DNA of 64,000 bases, from NCBI GenBank assembly GCA_048158365.1, contig JBLLNL010000004.1; one strand, 5' to 3'. The position numbers and the translations under genes were made by a program. This stretch comes from Azoarcus_F sp048158365 (GTDB lineage Bacteria; Pseudomonadota; Gammaproteobacteria; Burkholderiales; Rhodocyclaceae). The notes below the pieces were generated by a model. It saw only the letters and a program-made list of their open reading frames with translations. It searched no databases and was not told the DNA's origin. This document shows positions 45,827 through 58,530 of the stretch, piece after piece (position 1 is the stretch's first letter; every line of letters starts with the position of its first letter).

Positions 45827-47122
45827 ATGAGTACTGAACGCATCGCAACGCTGACCATCGACGGGAAGTCCGTCGAATTTCCGATCATGGTCGGGACCCA
45901 TGGAAACGATGTAATCGACATCCGCACCCTGGGGGCAAAAACGGGCCTTTTCACCTACGACTCCGGTTTTCTCTCGACGGCGAGCTGCAAGTCGACGATC
46001 GCCTACATCGACGGAGACAAGGGTGAACTGCTGTACCGCGGCTACCCGATCGAACAGCTCGCGGACAAGTGCAACTTCCTGGAAGTCGCTTTTCTGCTGA
46101 AGAACGGCGAGCTGCCCAACGCGGAGCAGAAGGTCGCGTTCGAGAACACCATCAAGAACCACACCATGGTGCATGATCAGCTGACCCGCTTCTACAGCGG
46201 TTTCCGTCGTGATGCCCACCCGATGGCCATAATGGTCGGTGTGGTCGGCGCGTTGTCTGCCTTCTACCATGACGCGATGGATTTCTCCGATCAGGAACAT
46301 CGCAACATCTCGATGCACCGGCTGATCGCGAAGCTGCCGACCATCGTCGCTATGGCCTACAAGTACAACACCGGCCAGCCGTTCATGTATCCGCGCAACG
46401 ATCTGGACTACACCGCCAATTTCATGCACATGATGTTCGGAACCCCTTGCGAGGAGTACAAGCCGAACCCCGTGCTGGTGCGTGCGCTCGACCTGATCTT
46501 CACGCTGCACGCGGATCACGAGCAGAACGCGTCGACCTCGACCGTGCGCCTTGCGGGATCCTCGGGTGCCAACCCCTTTGCCTGCATCTCGGCCGGTATC
46601 GCGTGCCTGTGGGGCCCGGCGCATGGCGGCGCAAACGAGGCCTGTCTGACCATGCTTGAGCAGATCGGCGACGTGTCGCATGTCGGCGAGTACATCAAGC
46701 GTGCCAAGGACAAGAACGACAACTTCAAGCTGATGGGCTTTGGTCACAGGGTCTACAAGAACTTCGACCCGCGCGCCAAGCTGATGGGTAAGGTCTGCGC
46801 CGACGTGCTGGGTGAACTGGGTCTCGAGAACGACCGGCTGTTCAAGCTCGCCAAGGAACTGGAGAAGATCGCGCTGGAAGACGAGTACTTCGTCGAGAAG
46901 AAGCTCTACCCCAACGTCGACTTCTATTCCGGCATCGTGCAGAAGGCGCTTGGCATCCCGACCTCGATGTTCACCTGCATCTTCGCGCTGGCGCGAACCG
47001 TCGGGTGGATCACGCAGTGGGAAGAGATGATCACCGATCCCGAGTACAAGATCGGCCGGCCGCGTCAGTTGTATGTCGGCGCCGCGCGTCGTGACGTGCC
47101 GTCGCTGGGCGAGCGCGCATAA
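45827..47122 (+). CDS. gltA: Citrate synthase
   Basis: Condenses acetyl-CoA and oxaloacetate. The 431-residue protein is of the hexameric, NADH-sensitive proteobacterial type, with catalytic H266 (AHGG), H307 (GHRVYK) and D365 (VDFYSG). The start follows AGGGGTGACCT. It appears to be the last gene of the sdh-gltA operon, with a strong hairpin terminator after it. Confidence 0.98.
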   Translation: MSTERIATLTIDGKSVEFPIMVGTHGNDVIDIRTLGAKTGLFTYDSGFLSTASCKSTIAYIDGDKGELLYRGYPIEQLADKCNFLEVAFLLKNGELPNAEQKVAFENTIKNHTMVHDQLTRFYSGFRRDAHPMAIMVGVVGALSAFYHDAMDFSDQEHRNISMHRLIAKLPTIVAMAYKYNTGQPFMYPRNDLDYTANFMHMMFGTPCEEYKPNPVLVRALDLIFTLHADHEQNASTSTVRLAGSSGANPFACISAGIACLWGPAHGGANEACLTMLEQIGDVSHVGEYIKRAKDKNDNFKLMGFGHRVYKNFDPRAKLMGKVCADVLGELGLENDRLFKLAKELEKIALEDEYFVEKKLYPNVDFYSGIVQKALGIPTSMFTCIFALARTVGWITQWEEMITDPEYKIGRPRQLYVGAARRDVPSLGERA

Positions 47123-47165
47123 GCGTCGATGGACAGAGAGGGGCAACTATCCCGTCCGTAGGAGC

Positions 47166-47202
47166 CGCGGGATGATCGCGTCGAGCGATCATCCCGCGTT
47201 TT
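47166..47202 (+). terminator. Intrinsic terminator of gltA
   Basis: A perfect 14-bp stem (47166-47179 with 47185-47198) around GTCGA is followed by TTTTGCTT. It separates the sdh-gltA operon from sucA. Confidence 0.93.
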
Positions 47203-47204
47203 GC

Positions 47205-47233
47205 TTGACGCGTTTCCGGGCAGGCTGGTTTAC
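47205..47233 (+). promoter_or_regulatory. Possible sucA promoter
   Basis: TTGACG (47205-47210) is followed after 17 nt by GTTTAC (47228-47233). The -35 is good and the -10 is weak. This gap between the gltA terminator and sucA is the only place for a sucABlpd promoter. Confidence 0.3.
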
Positions 47234-47272
47234 CGGACAACTCAAAGCTGGAAGTCAGCAGGTGGCACTAAC

Positions 47273-50101
<2,829 letters not shown>

Positions 50102-50140
50102 TCCAATCAAGAAAATCTGGATACACGGGGAGAGAATTCC

Positions 50141-51328
50141 ATGCTGATTGAAGTAAAAGTGCCGCAATTGTCCGAGTCTGTGTCCGAAGCCACGCTGGTT
50201 TCCTGGCACAAGCAGGAAGGCGACGCGGTCTCGCGCGACGAGAACCTGATCGACATCGAGACCGACAAGGTCGTGCTCGAGACACCGGCCCCGGCCGATG
50301 GCGTGCTGGTCAAGATCATCAAGGCCGATGGAGACACGGTGACGTCGGGCGAACTGATCGCGCAGATCGATACCGAAGCCAAGGCCGCGGCCGGTGACGC
50401 GAAACCGGCCGAGCCGGTTCCGGCGGTCAAGGCACCGCCGGCCGCCGCTCCGTCGGCTGCCGCGGGCAGTGCCAGTCCGGCCGCCCGCAAGATCCTGGAA
50501 GAGAAGGGCGTGGCTGCGTCGGACGTGGCAGGCAGCGGTCGCGGCGGTCGTGTCACGAAGGAAGATGCGGTCGCGGCCTCCGCCCCGGCCAAGGCTGCTG
50601 CGGCGCCGGCCGTGGTCGTCAGCGGCGATCGGCCCGAGGAGCGTGTGCCGATGACGCGTCTGCGTGCGCGCATCGCCGAGCGTCTGCTCCAGTCCAAGAA
50701 CGAGAATGCGATCCTGACGACCTTCAACGAGGTCAACATGGGTCCGATCATGGCGTTGCGCAAGCAGTATGGCGACAAGTTCGAGAAGGCTCATGGCGTG
50801 CGTCTGGGTTTCATGGGCTTCTTCGTCAAGGCTGCAGTCGCCGCGCTGAAGAAATTCCCGATCATCAACGCCTCGGTCGACGGGAACGACATCGTGTATC
50901 ACGGCTACATAGACATCGGCATCGCGGTCGGGTCGCCGCGCGGTCTGGTGGTGCCGATCATTCGCGACGCCGATCAGATGTCGATTGCGGACATCGAGAA
51001 GAAGATCGCGGAGTTCGGCGCCAAGGCCAAGGACGGCAAGCTGTCCATGGAAGAACTCACCGGCGGTACCTTCTCGATCTCGAATGGCGGGGTGTTCGGT
51101 TCCATGTTGTCGACCCCGATCATCAATCCGCCGCAATCCGCGATCCTCGGCATCCATGCCACCAAGGACCGCCCGGTGGTCGAAAATGGTCAGATCGTGA
51201 TCCGCCCGATCAACTATCTCGCGATGTCCTATGATCACCGCATCATCGATGGCCGCGAAGCCGTGCTGGGCCTGGTCACGATGAAAGAAGCGCTGGAAGA
51301 TCCGGCTCGCCTGATTCTCGACGTTTGA
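50141..51328 (+). CDS. sucB: 2-oxoglutarate dehydrogenase E2 component (dihydrolipoyl succinyltransferase)
   Basis: Core of the 2-oxoglutarate dehydrogenase complex. In 395 residues: one lipoyl domain with lipoylated K43 (DIETDKVVLE), an Ala/Pro linker, a peripheral subunit-binding domain (SPAARKILEEKGV...GRGGRVTKEDAV), and a catalytic domain ending in YDHRIIDG with H366 and D370. It sits 39 bp behind sucA with a GGGGAGAG ribosome site. Confidence 0.98.
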   Translation: MLIEVKVPQLSESVSEATLVSWHKQEGDAVSRDENLIDIETDKVVLETPAPADGVLVKIIKADGDTVTSGELIAQIDTEAKAAAGDAKPAEPVPAVKAPPAAAPSAAAGSASPAARKILEEKGVAASDVAGSGRGGRVTKEDAVAASAPAKAAAAPAVVVSGDRPEERVPMTRLRARIAERLLQSKNENAILTTFNEVNMGPIMALRKQYGDKFEKAHGVRLGFMGFFVKAAVAALKKFPIINASVDGNDIVYHGYIDIGIAVGSPRGLVVPIIRDADQMSIADIEKKIAEFGAKAKDGKLSMEELTGGTFSISNGGVFGSMLSTPIINPPQSAILGIHATKDRPVVENGQIVIRPINYLAMSYDHRIIDGREAVLGLVTMKEALEDPARLILDV

Positions 51329-51339
51329 TGGAGAAATCA

Positions 51340-52764
51340 ATGTCCAAAGAATTCGACGTTCTCGTCGTCGGTGGTGGCCCCGGCGGCTACATCGCGGCGA
51401 TCCGCGCGGCGCAGCTCGGTTTCAAGACCGCCTGCTGCGAGTCCAATCCATACGCCGACCCCAAGGGTGAGCCCCGTCTCGGCGGGACCTGTCTCAATGT
51501 CGGCTGCATCCCGTCCAAGGCCTTGCTGCATACCTCGCACATGTTCGAGGAGGCCGGTCATGCCTTCCCGGATCAGGGCATCACGGTCGGCACACCCAAG
51601 ATCGATGTCACGAAGATGTTGGGGCGCAAGAACAACATCGTCGACCAGCTCACCGGTGGCATCAAGGGCTTGTTCAAGAAGAACAAGGTCACGCTGATCA
51701 ATGGCCATGGCAGCTTCGTCGGTCAGAAGGGCGAGGGCTGGGAAGTCAAGGTCGGCGACGAAACCGTGGTCGCCAGGCAGGTCGTCATCGCGACCGGTTC
51801 GAAGGCGCGTCACCTGCCGGGCATTCCGGTCGATAACAAGATCGTGTGCGACAACGTCGGGGCCCTCGACCTCGAGGCGGTGCCCAAGAAGCTGGCAGTG
51901 ATCGGAGCCGGCGTGATCGGTCTGGAGATGGGTTCGGTCTGGCGGCGTCTTGGCGCGGAAGTCACCGTGCTTGAGGCCTTGCCGCAGTTTCTGGCAGCGT
52001 GCGACAAGGACGTGGCCAAGGAGGCGCTCAAAATCTTCACCAATCAGGGCCTGGACATCAAGCTCGGGGTGAAGATCGACGAAGTCAAGGCGACGAAGAA
52101 GAACGTGTCGATCACCTATACCGACAAGGACGGCGCGGCGCAAAAGCTCGATGCGGATCGGCTGATCGTGTCGGTCGGCCGTATTCCGAACACCGACGGC
52201 CTGAACGCGGATGCTGTGGGACTGAAGGTGACCGACCGCGGCATGATCGAGGTCGACGACCACTGCAGAACCAACCTGCCGGGCGTGTGGGCGGTGGGCG
52301 ACGTCGTCCGGGGCCCGATGCTGGCGCACAAGGCCATGGAAGAGGGCGTGATGGTAGCCGAAGTCATGGCGGGTCAGGCTGGCCACTGCGATTTCAACAC
52401 GGTGCCATGGGTGATCTACACCAGTCCCGAAATCGCATGGGTCGGCAAGTCCGAGCAGCAGCTCAAGGACGAAGGCGTCGACTTTCGTGCCGGAAAGATC
52501 CCGTTTGCGTTCAATGGACGCGCGATGGGCATGGCCGCGCCCGAGGGTTTCGTGAAGATGCTTTCGGATGCCAAGACGGATCGGATCCTCGGGGTGCATA
52601 TCGTCGGTGCGAACGCGTCGGAGATGATCGCCGAGGCGGTGGTCGCGATGGAATTCGCCGGCAGCAGCGAGGATCTGGCGCGGATCTGCCATGCGCATCC
52701 GACCATGTCCGAAGTGGTGCACGAGTCGGGTCTGGCCGTGCTCAAGCGTCCGTTGCACGCCTGA
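51340..52764 (+). CDS. lpdA: Dihydrolipoamide dehydrogenase (E3)
   Basis: Re-oxidises the dihydrolipoyl arm with NAD+. The ATG at 51340 is chosen for its GGAGA ribosome site, giving 474 residues, the same as E. coli Lpd. Visible: FAD motif VGGGPGGYIAA, redox disulfide GGTCLNVGCIPSK, NAD motif GAGVIGLEMGSVW, and the C-terminal His-Glu pair in HAHPTMSEVVHE. An in-frame ATG at 51328 overlaps the sucB stop. Confidence 0.97.
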   Translation: MSKEFDVLVVGGGPGGYIAAIRAAQLGFKTACCESNPYADPKGEPRLGGTCLNVGCIPSKALLHTSHMFEEAGHAFPDQGITVGTPKIDVTKMLGRKNNIVDQLTGGIKGLFKKNKVTLINGHGSFVGQKGEGWEVKVGDETVVARQVVIATGSKARHLPGIPVDNKIVCDNVGALDLEAVPKKLAVIGAGVIGLEMGSVWRRLGAEVTVLEALPQFLAACDKDVAKEALKIFTNQGLDIKLGVKIDEVKATKKNVSITYTDKDGAAQKLDADRLIVSVGRIPNTDGLNADAVGLKVTDRGMIEVDDHCRTNLPGVWAVGDVVRGPMLAHKAMEEGVMVAEVMAGQAGHCDFNTVPWVIYTSPEIAWVGKSEQQLKDEGVDFRAGKIPFAFNGRAMGMAAPEGFVKMLSDAKTDRILGVHIVGANASEMIAEAVVAMEFAGSSEDLARICHAHPTMSEVVHESGLAVLKRPLHA

Positions 52765-52783
52765 TTCGTCCTGTAGTGTCAGG

Positions 52784-52825
52784 AGGGGTGAGTGACGCGG
52801 GCCGACTCGCGCCTCACCCCTTTTT
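52784..52825 (+). terminator. Terminator of the sucAB-lpd operon
   Basis: AGGGGTGAG (52784-52792) pairs with CTCACCCCT (52813-52821), with an inner CGCG pairing, followed by TTTTT. A second 9-bp hairpin (52837-52845 with 52852-52860) follows without a T-run. Confidence 0.9.
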
Positions 52826-52938
52826 CGATTCCGGCCTGCAGGACGCGGTGACGTCCTGCAATGAGTCTGTAAATCGGTGCGGGGATGCCGTACGATCCGC
52901 GTGTTTCGATCCAGTCCTGGTTACGCTGCTGACAGAAG

Positions 52939-54051
52939 ATGCCTCATCGAGTTCTCAACGTCGCCGAGCACGGCATGATCGACGCCTACGAAGCGCAGCT
53001 CAAGACGCGCGGGTTCAAGTCCGATCCAGCCCAGCGGGCCGCTGCGCAACGGCTGCAGAACCTGTATACCGACCTGCTCGGGTTCAAGGCAGCGCGTCGC
53101 GGCACGCTGCGAAAGCTGTTCACGCGGCCGCAGGTGCCGCGCAGCCTGTACTTCTGGGGCGGCGTGGGCCGGGGCAAGAGTTTCCTGATGGACTGCTTCT
53201 TCGACGCGATTCCGTATGTGCGAAAGCGTCGCGTGCATTTCCATGCGTTCATGCAGGAGGTGCATAACGAACTGAGGCTGCTCAAGAACGAGCCCGATCC
53301 TCTGCAGAAGGTGGCGGACAAGATCGCGCAGCATACGCGTCTGTTGTGCTTCGACGAGTTTCATGTATCCGACATCGCGGATGCGATGATCCTCGGCCGG
53401 CTGCTCGAGGCACTGCTGCAGCGTAACGTGATCTTCGTCATGACATCGAACTACCCGCCGGACGGACTGTACCCGAACGGGCTGCAGCGAATCAATTTCA
53501 TTCCTACGATCGAACTGATGAAGCGCCGCTTCGATGTCGTCGAGATCGACCATGGCACCGACTATCGCCTGCGTACGCTGGAACAGATCGAGATCTATCT
53601 GATCCCGGCCGACGACGTGGCGGCGCGAAAGATGCGCGAGGATTTCCGGCGACTGTCGGCGACCGAACTGGTCGCCGGAACGGTCGAGATACTCGGTCGC
53701 TCCCTGCCAGTGGTAGGCCACGCGCCGGGGGTCATCTGGTTCGGTTTCGAGACATTGTGCGGTGGGCCGCGCTCGCAGAACGACTACCTGGAGATCGCGC
53801 GGGAACATCACACCGTGCTGCTGTCCGGCGTGCCGAAGATGTCGGCCGGAAACGCGTCCGAGGCCAGACGCTTCACGTGGCTCATCGATGTACTGTACGA
53901 CCATCGGGTCAAGCTGATCATGAGTGCTGACGTCGAGGCCTACGATCTCTACACCGAGGGGCACAACGCGAACGAGTTCGCGCGCACGGTGAGCCGCCTG
54001 ATGGAGATGCGCAGTCGCGATTATCTCGCCGAGGCACACCGGGTCGAATGA
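52939..54051 (+). CDS. zapE: Cell division protein ZapE (AFG1-like ATPase)
   Basis: P-loop ATPase associated with the Z-ring and respiratory/stress conditions. In 370 residues: Walker A GGVGRGKS (about 73-80), Walker B LLCFDEFHVSD, and the AFG1-family ending (NEFARTVSRLMEMRSRDYL). It starts at ATG 52939 after GACAGAAG. It is 16 bp upstream of the helicase gene in the same direction. Confidence 0.94.
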   Translation: MPHRVLNVAEHGMIDAYEAQLKTRGFKSDPAQRAAAQRLQNLYTDLLGFKAARRGTLRKLFTRPQVPRSLYFWGGVGRGKSFLMDCFFDAIPYVRKRRVHFHAFMQEVHNELRLLKNEPDPLQKVADKIAQHTRLLCFDEFHVSDIADAMILGRLLEALLQRNVIFVMTSNYPPDGLYPNGLQRINFIPTIELMKRRFDVVEIDHGTDYRLRTLEQIEIYLIPADDVAARKMREDFRRLSATELVAGTVEILGRSLPVVGHAPGVIWFGFETLCGGPRSQNDYLEIAREHHTVLLSGVPKMSAGNASEARRFTWLIDVLYDHRVKLIMSADVEAYDLYTEGHNANEFARTVSRLMEMRSRDYLAEAHRVE

Positions 54052-54067
54052 TCGGCGCCCCGGGTTC

Positions 54068-56005
54068 ATGACGACCGTCGAGCAGGCGTTCTCCATCGAT
54101 GGGCCGCTTGCGCAGGCGATTCCGGGCTTTCGGCCGCGTGCGCAGCAGCTCGACATGGCGGTGCGGATCTCGGACGCGCTCGCGGGCAATCGGGTGCTGG
54201 TGGTCGAGGCCGGCACCGGCACGGGCAAGACTTATGCGTACCTGGTACCGGCGCTGCTGGCCGGCGGCAAGGTCATCGTCTCGACCGGGACCCGTACCCT
54301 GCAGGATCAGCTGTTCAATCGGGATCTGCCCACGGTCCGGGCGGCGCTCAAGGTGCCGGCATCGATCGCGCTGCTGAAGGGGCGAGCCAATTATGTGTGT
54401 CCTTATCATCTTGCGCGCAATGCGCGGGACGGGCGTTTCCAGAGTGCCCAGGATGCGGCCGACCTGCGCGCGATCGGTCGCTTCGCACTGAGTACGTCCA
54501 CCGGTGACAAGGCCGAATGCGCCGGCGTCCGGGAGGACTCCCCGGCCTGGATCGCGGCGACCTCGACGCGGGACAACTGTCTGGGTCAGGAATGCCCGAA
54601 CGTCAAGGAATGCTTCGTCCTGGCCGCACGCCGCAGCGCGATGGACGCCGACGTGGTCGTGGTCAATCATCATCTGTTCTTCGCCGACGTGATGTTGCGT
54701 GACGAGGGCCTGGGTGAATTGCTGCCCGCGTGCAACGCGGTGATCTTCGACGAGGCCCACCAGTTGCCCGAGACCGCGAGCCTGTTTTTCGGCGAGAGCG
54801 TGTCCACCGCCCAGTTGCTCGAACTCGCGCGCGACACGCGTGCCGAGACGCTGGCCGGTGCCGCAGACTGTCGTGCTCTGATCGATGCGACCCGTGCGCT
54901 CGAGAAGGGCGTGCGGGACCTGCGCCTGGCCTTCCCGGTCGAGCCGGGAAAGATGTCGCTCGCGCAGGTCGCGGACAGACCCGGGTTCACGCCTGCGCTC
55001 GACGCGCTGGAGGTGGAGCTGACCAGGTTCGCCGCGGTGCTGGACACACAGGCCGAACGGTCGGAGGGTCTGGCCAACTGTCTGCGGCGGTGTGCGGAGA
55101 TCGTCGAGCGGCTGCACCGCTGGCGCGTACCCGGTCCGGACGCGTTCATCCGCTGGGTCGAGGTTTACGCGCAGTCGGTCACGTTGAACGCCACGCCGCT
55201 GCATGTCGCGGGCGTGTTCCAGCGTCAGCTGCAGGCGCAGCCGAGGGCATGGGTGTTCACGTCGGCGACGCTCGCGGTTGGAAGCGACTTCCGGCATTAC
55301 TGCGACGAACTCGGTCTGTCCGGACTCGATCCGCAGGCCGAGACGGCGGTGTGGGGCAGTCCGTTCGACTATGCGATGCAAGCCTTGCTCTACGCACCTC
55401 AGCACATGCCGGATCCAAACCATCCGGATTATCTGGACGCGGTCGCGCGCATCACGTTGCCCCTGCTGATCGCCTCACGTGGGCGCGCGTTCGTGCTGTG
55501 CACGTCGCTGCGGGCGATGCGTCGGCTCCATGCGCTGGTCTGCGATGGATTGGTCGCGGCGGGCGAACACCTGCCGGTTCTGTTGCAAGGTGAGGGCTCG
55601 CGTACCGAGCTGCTCAAGCGGTTCAGAACGCTCGGCAACGCGGTGCTGGTGGCGAGCCAGAGTTTCTGGGAAGGCGTGGATGTGCCGGGTGACGCATTGT
55701 CACTGGTGGTCATCGACAAGCTGCCGTTCGCGCCGCCCGATGATCCGGTGCTCGCCGCACGGGTCGAGCACCTGCAGCGTACCGGACACAATCCTTTCAT
55801 GCATTATCAGTTGCCGCGCGCCGTGATCAGCATGAAGCAGGGTGCAGGCCGATTGATCCGCAGCGAGCTCGACCGCGGCGTGTTGTGCGTGTGCGACCCG
55901 CGCATGATCGCCAAGCCCTATGGCAAGGTCGTGTGGCGCAGCCTGCCGCCGATGCGCAGGACGCGCGAGGAGGCGGACGCGGTCGCGTTCCTGCGTGAGT
56001 TGTGA
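54068..56005 (+). CDS. DinG/YoaA-family ATP-dependent DNA helicase (XPD-like)
   Basis: Superfamily 2 helicase with an iron-sulfur cluster. In 645 residues: Walker A EAGTGTGKT (about 47-55), cluster cysteines in ANYVCPYH, AECAGV and CLGQECPNVKECF, the DEAH box (IFDEAHQ), and C-terminal motifs V/VI (SFWEGVDVPGD, KQGAGRLIRSELDRG). It resembles YoaA more than DinG because there is no exonuclease domain and it is short. It probably removes DNA or RNA structures during repair. Confidence 0.93.
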   Translation: MTTVEQAFSIDGPLAQAIPGFRPRAQQLDMAVRISDALAGNRVLVVEAGTGTGKTYAYLVPALLAGGKVIVSTGTRTLQDQLFNRDLPTVRAALKVPASIALLKGRANYVCPYHLARNARDGRFQSAQDAADLRAIGRFALSTSTGDKAECAGVREDSPAWIAATSTRDNCLGQECPNVKECFVLAARRSAMDADVVVVNHHLFFADVMLRDEGLGELLPACNAVIFDEAHQLPETASLFFGESVSTAQLLELARDTRAETLAGAADCRALIDATRALEKGVRDLRLAFPVEPGKMSLAQVADRPGFTPALDALEVELTRFAAVLDTQAERSEGLANCLRRCAEIVERLHRWRVPGPDAFIRWVEVYAQSVTLNATPLHVAGVFQRQLQAQPRAWVFTSATLAVGSDFRHYCDELGLSGLDPQAETAVWGSPFDYAMQALLYAPQHMPDPNHPDYLDAVARITLPLLIASRGRAFVLCTSLRAMRRLHALVCDGLVAAGEHLPVLLQGEGSRTELLKRFRTLGNAVLVASQSFWEGVDVPGDALSLVVIDKLPFAPPDDPVLAARVEHLQRTGHNPFMHYQLPRAVISMKQGAGRLIRSELDRGVLCVCDPRMIAKPYGKVVWRSLPPMRRTREEADAVAFLREL

Positions 56006-56068
56006 GTGACCGCCGACGCGGCGCTCATGCTGTATCCTTTGACATTTGAACCCTGACAGCAGCGTCAC

Positions 56069-56557
56069 ATGATCGTTTTCGGCATCGCAGGCTGGTCGGG
56101 CGCGGGCAAGACCACGCTGATCGAAAAACTGATTCCCCGCTTTACCGGCCGAGGCCTGAGTGTCTCGGTCATCAAGCATGCCCACCACGGTTTCGATCTC
56201 GACAGGCCGGGCAAGGATTCGTTTCGGCATCGCGAGGCGGGTGCGAGTCAGGTGCTGATGCTGTCGTCGCAGCGCTGGGTGCTTATGCATGAGTTGCGCG
56301 ACGAGGCGGAGCCGGATCTGGACCGTCAGCTGGCGCTGCTCGGGCCTTGCGACATCGTGCTGATCGAAGGTTTCAAGGCCTCACCGGTTCCCAAGGTCGA
56401 GGTCCATCGGGTCGCGAACGGCAAGCCGCCCCTGTGGTCCGAGAACCCGAACGTGGTGGCGGTCGCGAGCGCGGACCCGATCGATTGTCCCGTGCCGGTT
56501 CTGCCGCTCGATGACGCAGAGCGGATCGCGAGCTTCATCCTCGAATACCGCACTTAG
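56069..56557 (+). CDS. mobB: Molybdopterin-guanine dinucleotide biosynthesis protein MobB
   Basis: GTP-binding helper in Mo-cofactor nucleotide attachment. It has 162 residues with the P-loop GWSGAGKTT near the N-terminus and the conserved VIKHAHHGFDLDRPGKDSFRHREAGA region. It begins the mobB-moeA-moaD-moaE cluster, 25 bp before moeA. Confidence 0.94.
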   Translation: MIVFGIAGWSGAGKTTLIEKLIPRFTGRGLSVSVIKHAHHGFDLDRPGKDSFRHREAGASQVLMLSSQRWVLMHELRDEAEPDLDRQLALLGPCDIVLIEGFKASPVPKVEVHRVANGKPPLWSENPNVVAVASADPIDCPVPVLPLDDAERIASFILEYRT

Positions 56558-56582
56558 TTGCAACTCAGGACACTGGATCTTC

Positions 56583-57785
56583 ATGAATACCGAGATGCTC
56601 TCCTTCGAAGCTGCGTTGGCCGCCTTGCTCGAAAAGGTGCGGCCTGTTCGCGAGATCGCGATGTGCGACACGATGGTCGCGGTCGGCCGGGTGTTGGCCA
56701 GCGATCTGCGGTCTCCGATATCGGTGCCGGCCCTGGACACGTCGTCCATGGATGGCTATGCACTGCGGGCCGAGGACGTACCGGCGCCTGGTTGCCGGCT
56801 TCCGGTCCGACAGCGCATTCCGGCTGGCAGTGTCGGCCATGCGCACGACGCCGGAACCGCGGCACGCATCTTCACCGGCGCCCCGTTGCCGGCCGGTGCG
56901 GACGCGGTGGTGATGCAGGAGCTGTGCGAGTCGCAGGGCGAGGACGTGATCGTGAATCATGTGCCCAGGCCGGGCGAGACCGTGCGTCGCGCCGGCAGCG
57001 AGATCGAGGCCAATGCGGTGTTGCTGTCGGCTGGCGTGCGGCTGCGTCCGCAGGAACTCGGTCTGGCCGCGTCGGTGGGCGTCGCGCAGTTGCCCGTGTT
57101 GCGCCGGGTCCGGGTCGCGCTGTTCTCCACCGGCAGCGAACTGGTCATGCCGGGTGAGCCGTTGCCGCCCGGCGCGGTGTACAACTCCAACCGTTTTCAG
57201 TTGCGTGCGCTGCTCGAGCAACTCGGCTGCGACGTGACCGACCTGGGCATCGTGCCGGATCGGCTGGATGCGACGCGCACCGCGTTGCGCACGGCGGCCG
57301 AGGGACACGACCTGATCGTCACCAGTGGCGGCGTTTCGGTCGGCGAAGAGGACCATGTCAAACCCGCGGTCGAGGCCGAGGGTGTGCTCGAGATCTGGAA
57401 GATCGCGATGAAGCCCGGGAAACCGCTCGCATACGGACGGGTCGGGGCAGCCGCCTTCATCGGCCTGCCGGGCAATCCGGTGTCCAGTTTCGTCACGTTC
57501 CTGATGATGGTCAGACCCTTCATCCTCGCGACCCAGGGCCTGACATCGGTCGCGCCGCAGGCGCTGATGCTCAGAGCCGATTTCGATTGGCCGCGTCCCG
57601 ACAGGCGCCGGGAATTCCTGCGTGGTCGGCGCAACGGGCAGGGCGGCGTCGAGTTGTTCGGGCACCAGGGGCCCGCAGCGCTGTCTTCAATCGTATGGGC
57701 CGACGGGTTGGTGGATGTGCCCCCCGCTACGCCGGTGAGCGCCGGCGAAACGGTACGTTTCATTCCCTACGTCGAACTGATGTGA
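56583..57785 (+). CDS. moeA: Molybdopterin molybdenumtransferase MoeA
   Basis: Inserts molybdate into adenylated molybdopterin. The start is the ATG at 56583 (400 residues). The MoeA signatures are clear: PALDTSSMDGYALR, GTAARIFTGAPLPAGADAVVMQE, FSTGSELV, VTSGGVSVGEEDHVK and GLPGNPVSSFVTF. It sits between mobB and moaD, all reading right. Confidence 0.97.
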   Translation: MNTEMLSFEAALAALLEKVRPVREIAMCDTMVAVGRVLASDLRSPISVPALDTSSMDGYALRAEDVPAPGCRLPVRQRIPAGSVGHAHDAGTAARIFTGAPLPAGADAVVMQELCESQGEDVIVNHVPRPGETVRRAGSEIEANAVLLSAGVRLRPQELGLAASVGVAQLPVLRRVRVALFSTGSELVMPGEPLPPGAVYNSNRFQLRALLEQLGCDVTDLGIVPDRLDATRTALRTAAEGHDLIVTSGGVSVGEEDHVKPAVEAEGVLEIWKIAMKPGKPLAYGRVGAAAFIGLPGNPVSSFVTFLMMVRPFILATQGLTSVAPQALMLRADFDWPRPDRRREFLRGRRNGQGGVELFGHQGPAALSSIVWADGLVDVPPATPVSAGETVRFIPYVELM

Positions 57786-57792
57786 TGAGATC

Positions 57793-58047
57793 ATGACGGT
57801 CAAGATTCTTTATTTTGCAGCACTTCGTGACACGCTCGGCCGCGCGGACGAGTCGATCGTGTTGCCTCCCGGGGTCAGCACGGTGGGCGAGTTGCAGGCC
57901 TTTCTGGCCGATCGCGGCGACGCCTGGTCGGCGCTGGCGTCGCGACGCAATGTCAGGGCGGCGGTGAATCACCGCATGGTTTTGGCTGGTGATTCGGTCA
58001 CGCCGGGTGACGAAATCGCATTCTTCCCACCGGTCACCGGAGGTTGA
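57793..58047 (+). CDS. moaD: Molybdopterin synthase sulfur carrier subunit MoaD
   Basis: Ubiquitin-fold sulfur carrier, 84 residues, ending in the essential Gly-Gly (PPVTGG) that carries the thiocarboxylate. It starts MTVKILYFAALRDTLG, 7 bp after moeA, and ends 3 bp before moaE. Confidence 0.97.
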   Translation: MTVKILYFAALRDTLGRADESIVLPPGVSTVGELQAFLADRGDAWSALASRRNVRAAVNHRMVLAGDSVTPGDEIAFFPPVTGG

Positions 58048-58050
58048 ACG

Positions 58051-58518
58051 ATGTCGGTGAGTGTTCAGCAGCAGGATTTCGACATCGGCGCAGAGACCAT
58101 CGCCTTGTCGTCCGGTCACCCGGGAGTCGGTGCGGTGGCCACCTTCACCGGAGTGGTGCGATGCGCCAACGACGGGGCGGCGGTTTCGGCGATGACGCTG
58201 GAGCATTATCCGGGCATGACCGAGAAGGCGCTCGAAGACATCGTGGTCGAAGCGCGCTCGCGCTGGTCGCTCGAACAGGTCAGGGTCATCCATCGGATCG
58301 GGCGGCTCGAGCCGGGGGAGCGTATCGTGTTCGTCGGCGTGTCGAGCGCACATCGTGGCGAGGCTTTTGCCGCATGTGAGTTCATCATGGATTACCTGAA
58401 GACGCGCGCACCGTTCTGGAAGCTCGAAGACACGCCCGACGGCTCGCGCTGGGTCGAGGCGCGCGCGAGCGACGATGGCGCAGCCGATCGCTGGGACGAC
58501 GAGGGCGTGCGCCGCTGA
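58051..58518 (+). CDS. moaE: Molybdopterin synthase catalytic subunit MoaE
   Basis: Converts cyclic pyranopterin to molybdopterin with sulfur from MoaD. It has 155 residues. Signatures include GAVATFTGVVR, VIHRIGRLEPGERIVFVGVSSAHR and the catalytic lysine region DYLKTRAPFWKLE. It is the last gene of the Mo-cofactor run and converges on the phasin gene. Confidence 0.97.
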   Translation: MSVSVQQQDFDIGAETIALSSGHPGVGAVATFTGVVRCANDGAAVSAMTLEHYPGMTEKALEDIVVEARSRWSLEQVRVIHRIGRLEPGERIVFVGVSSAHRGEAFAACEFIMDYLKTRAPFWKLEDTPDGSRWVEARASDDGAADRWDDEGVRR

Positions 58519-58530
58519 CCCGTGAAATGA

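Noticed and set aside
52837..52860. Second hairpin after lpdA as an independent terminator
   Set aside because: A 9-bp stem exists but has no T-run, and a full terminator already lies 12 nt upstream.
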